In this document: piece by piece, positions 63,702-64,000 of the stretch
Layout: each line of letters starts with the position of its first letter
How positions within the stretch are numbered: the stretch's first letter is position 1
From: Nicotiana tabacum
Taxonomy: Eukaryota > Streptophyta > Magnoliopsida > Solanales > Solanaceae
DNA: 64,000 bases
Reading direction: 5' to 3'
Assembly (NCBI RefSeq): GCF_000715075.1
Contig: NC_134082.1
Location: 196,467,948 to 196,531,947 of the forward strand
Notes under the pieces: model-generated
The model's input: only the letters and a program-made list of their open reading frames with translations
Databases searched by the model: none
What the model was told of the DNA's origin: nothing
Made by a program: the position numbers and the translations under genes

Positions 63702-64000
63702 TTTAGTGGTTTTGAGACCAGAGCCAATTTATTGTTGCTCAGCATGGTAGATTTTGACATTATCTTGGGCATGGACTGGTGGTCGCCCCATCATGCTATT
63801 TTGGATTGTCACGCCAAAATTGTGATGCTGGCTATGCCAGGTATACCACGTGTTGAGTGGAAGGGTACTTTAGATCACACTCCCAGTAGAGTTATTTCTT
63901 TTCTTAAAGCTCAGCGTATAGTTGAGAAGGGGTGTGACACGTATTTAGCTTATGTGAGAGATGTCAGTATTGATACCCCTTCAGTTGATTTAGTCCTAGT
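63702..64000 (+). pseudogene. Tekay-type pol fragment, protease end to RT start
   Basis: This open frame, without its own start, reads out of the window. It has MVDFDIILGMDWWSPHHAIL (the C-terminal retropepsin motif, with D-I-I-L-G-M-D-W typical of chromoviruses), then CHAKIVMLAMPGIP, SRVISFLKAQRIVEKG and YLAYVRDVS, the linker that precedes RT in Tekay elements. It is fused on its left to the Ogre-2 minisatellite, so gag and the protease active site are missing. No stop is seen within the window. Confidence 0.88.

Noticed and set aside
1..64000. CRISPR array, bacterial operon or rRNA/tRNA genes
   Set aside because: Regular arrays here are retrotransposon minisatellites without spacers; no rRNA or complete tRNA sequence seen. 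tRNA-complementary strings are primer binding sites.

Overview
This is a plant nuclear window made almost entirely of nested LTR retrotransposons; I find no intact host gene. The element families (Tekay-type Ty3/gypsy with LTRs over 3 kb, Ogre/Tat-type Ty3/gypsy with an extra ORF before gag, a Ty1/copia element using an initiator-Met primer site), the AT-rich sequence and the degenerate remains point to a large dicot genome. From remembered resemblance I favour Solanaceae (Nicotiana, Capsicum or Solanum), but the genus cannot be fixed from the sequence alone.

Layout, left to right. (1) 1-3766, minus strand: a decayed Ty1/copia element (LTR 2856-3766, primer site, gag, protease, integrase), cut by the window edge and inserted in a Tekay LTR. 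(2) 3767-9663: Tekay copy T1, with the right part of its 5' LTR, primer site and gag start fused to the interior of a second Tekay LTR. (3) 9664-11246: non-LTR sequence with a degraded SPO11/topoisomerase VI-A pseudogene fragment. (4) 11247-46818: Tekay copy T2, a gag-only derivative. Its 5' LTR is split by an inverted solo LTR (13719-17596, target duplication GACAA). Its 3' LTR is split by a complete 22.2-kb Ogre element (Ogre-1, 23105-45317, target duplication ACTCT). (5) 46819-48126: LTR and leader of an unclassified LTR retrotransposon, itself inserted in T2. (6) 48127 to about 49290: Tekay LTR fragment T3. (7) About 49290-63697: Ogre-2, with a truncated 5' LTR, all coding regions better preserved than in Ogre-1, and a 3' untranslated region ending in a 14-copy 41-bp array. 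(8) 63702-64000: protease/RT junction of another Tekay element, open to the window end.

Both Ogre copies have the same order: LTR, PBS, ORF1 (DUF7745-like with a coiled-coil tail), gag, aspartic protease, G-patch-like segment, a roughly 180-nt intron, RT, RNase H, a second archaeal-type RNase H, integrase, long repeat-rich 3' UTR. Comparing them exposes probable cis-acting RNA elements. A module with a short hairpin and an invariant GATACGTAGGCAA-type box recurs in each inter-ORF spacer (seven copies seen). A three-times repeated 3' UTR hairpin keeps its pairing through compensatory changes. The gag-pro/pol intron has matching borders and phase in both copies. These are the best candidates for something under-described here. 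All coding regions carry stops, frameshifts or catalytic changes, so nothing in the window looks autonomously active.
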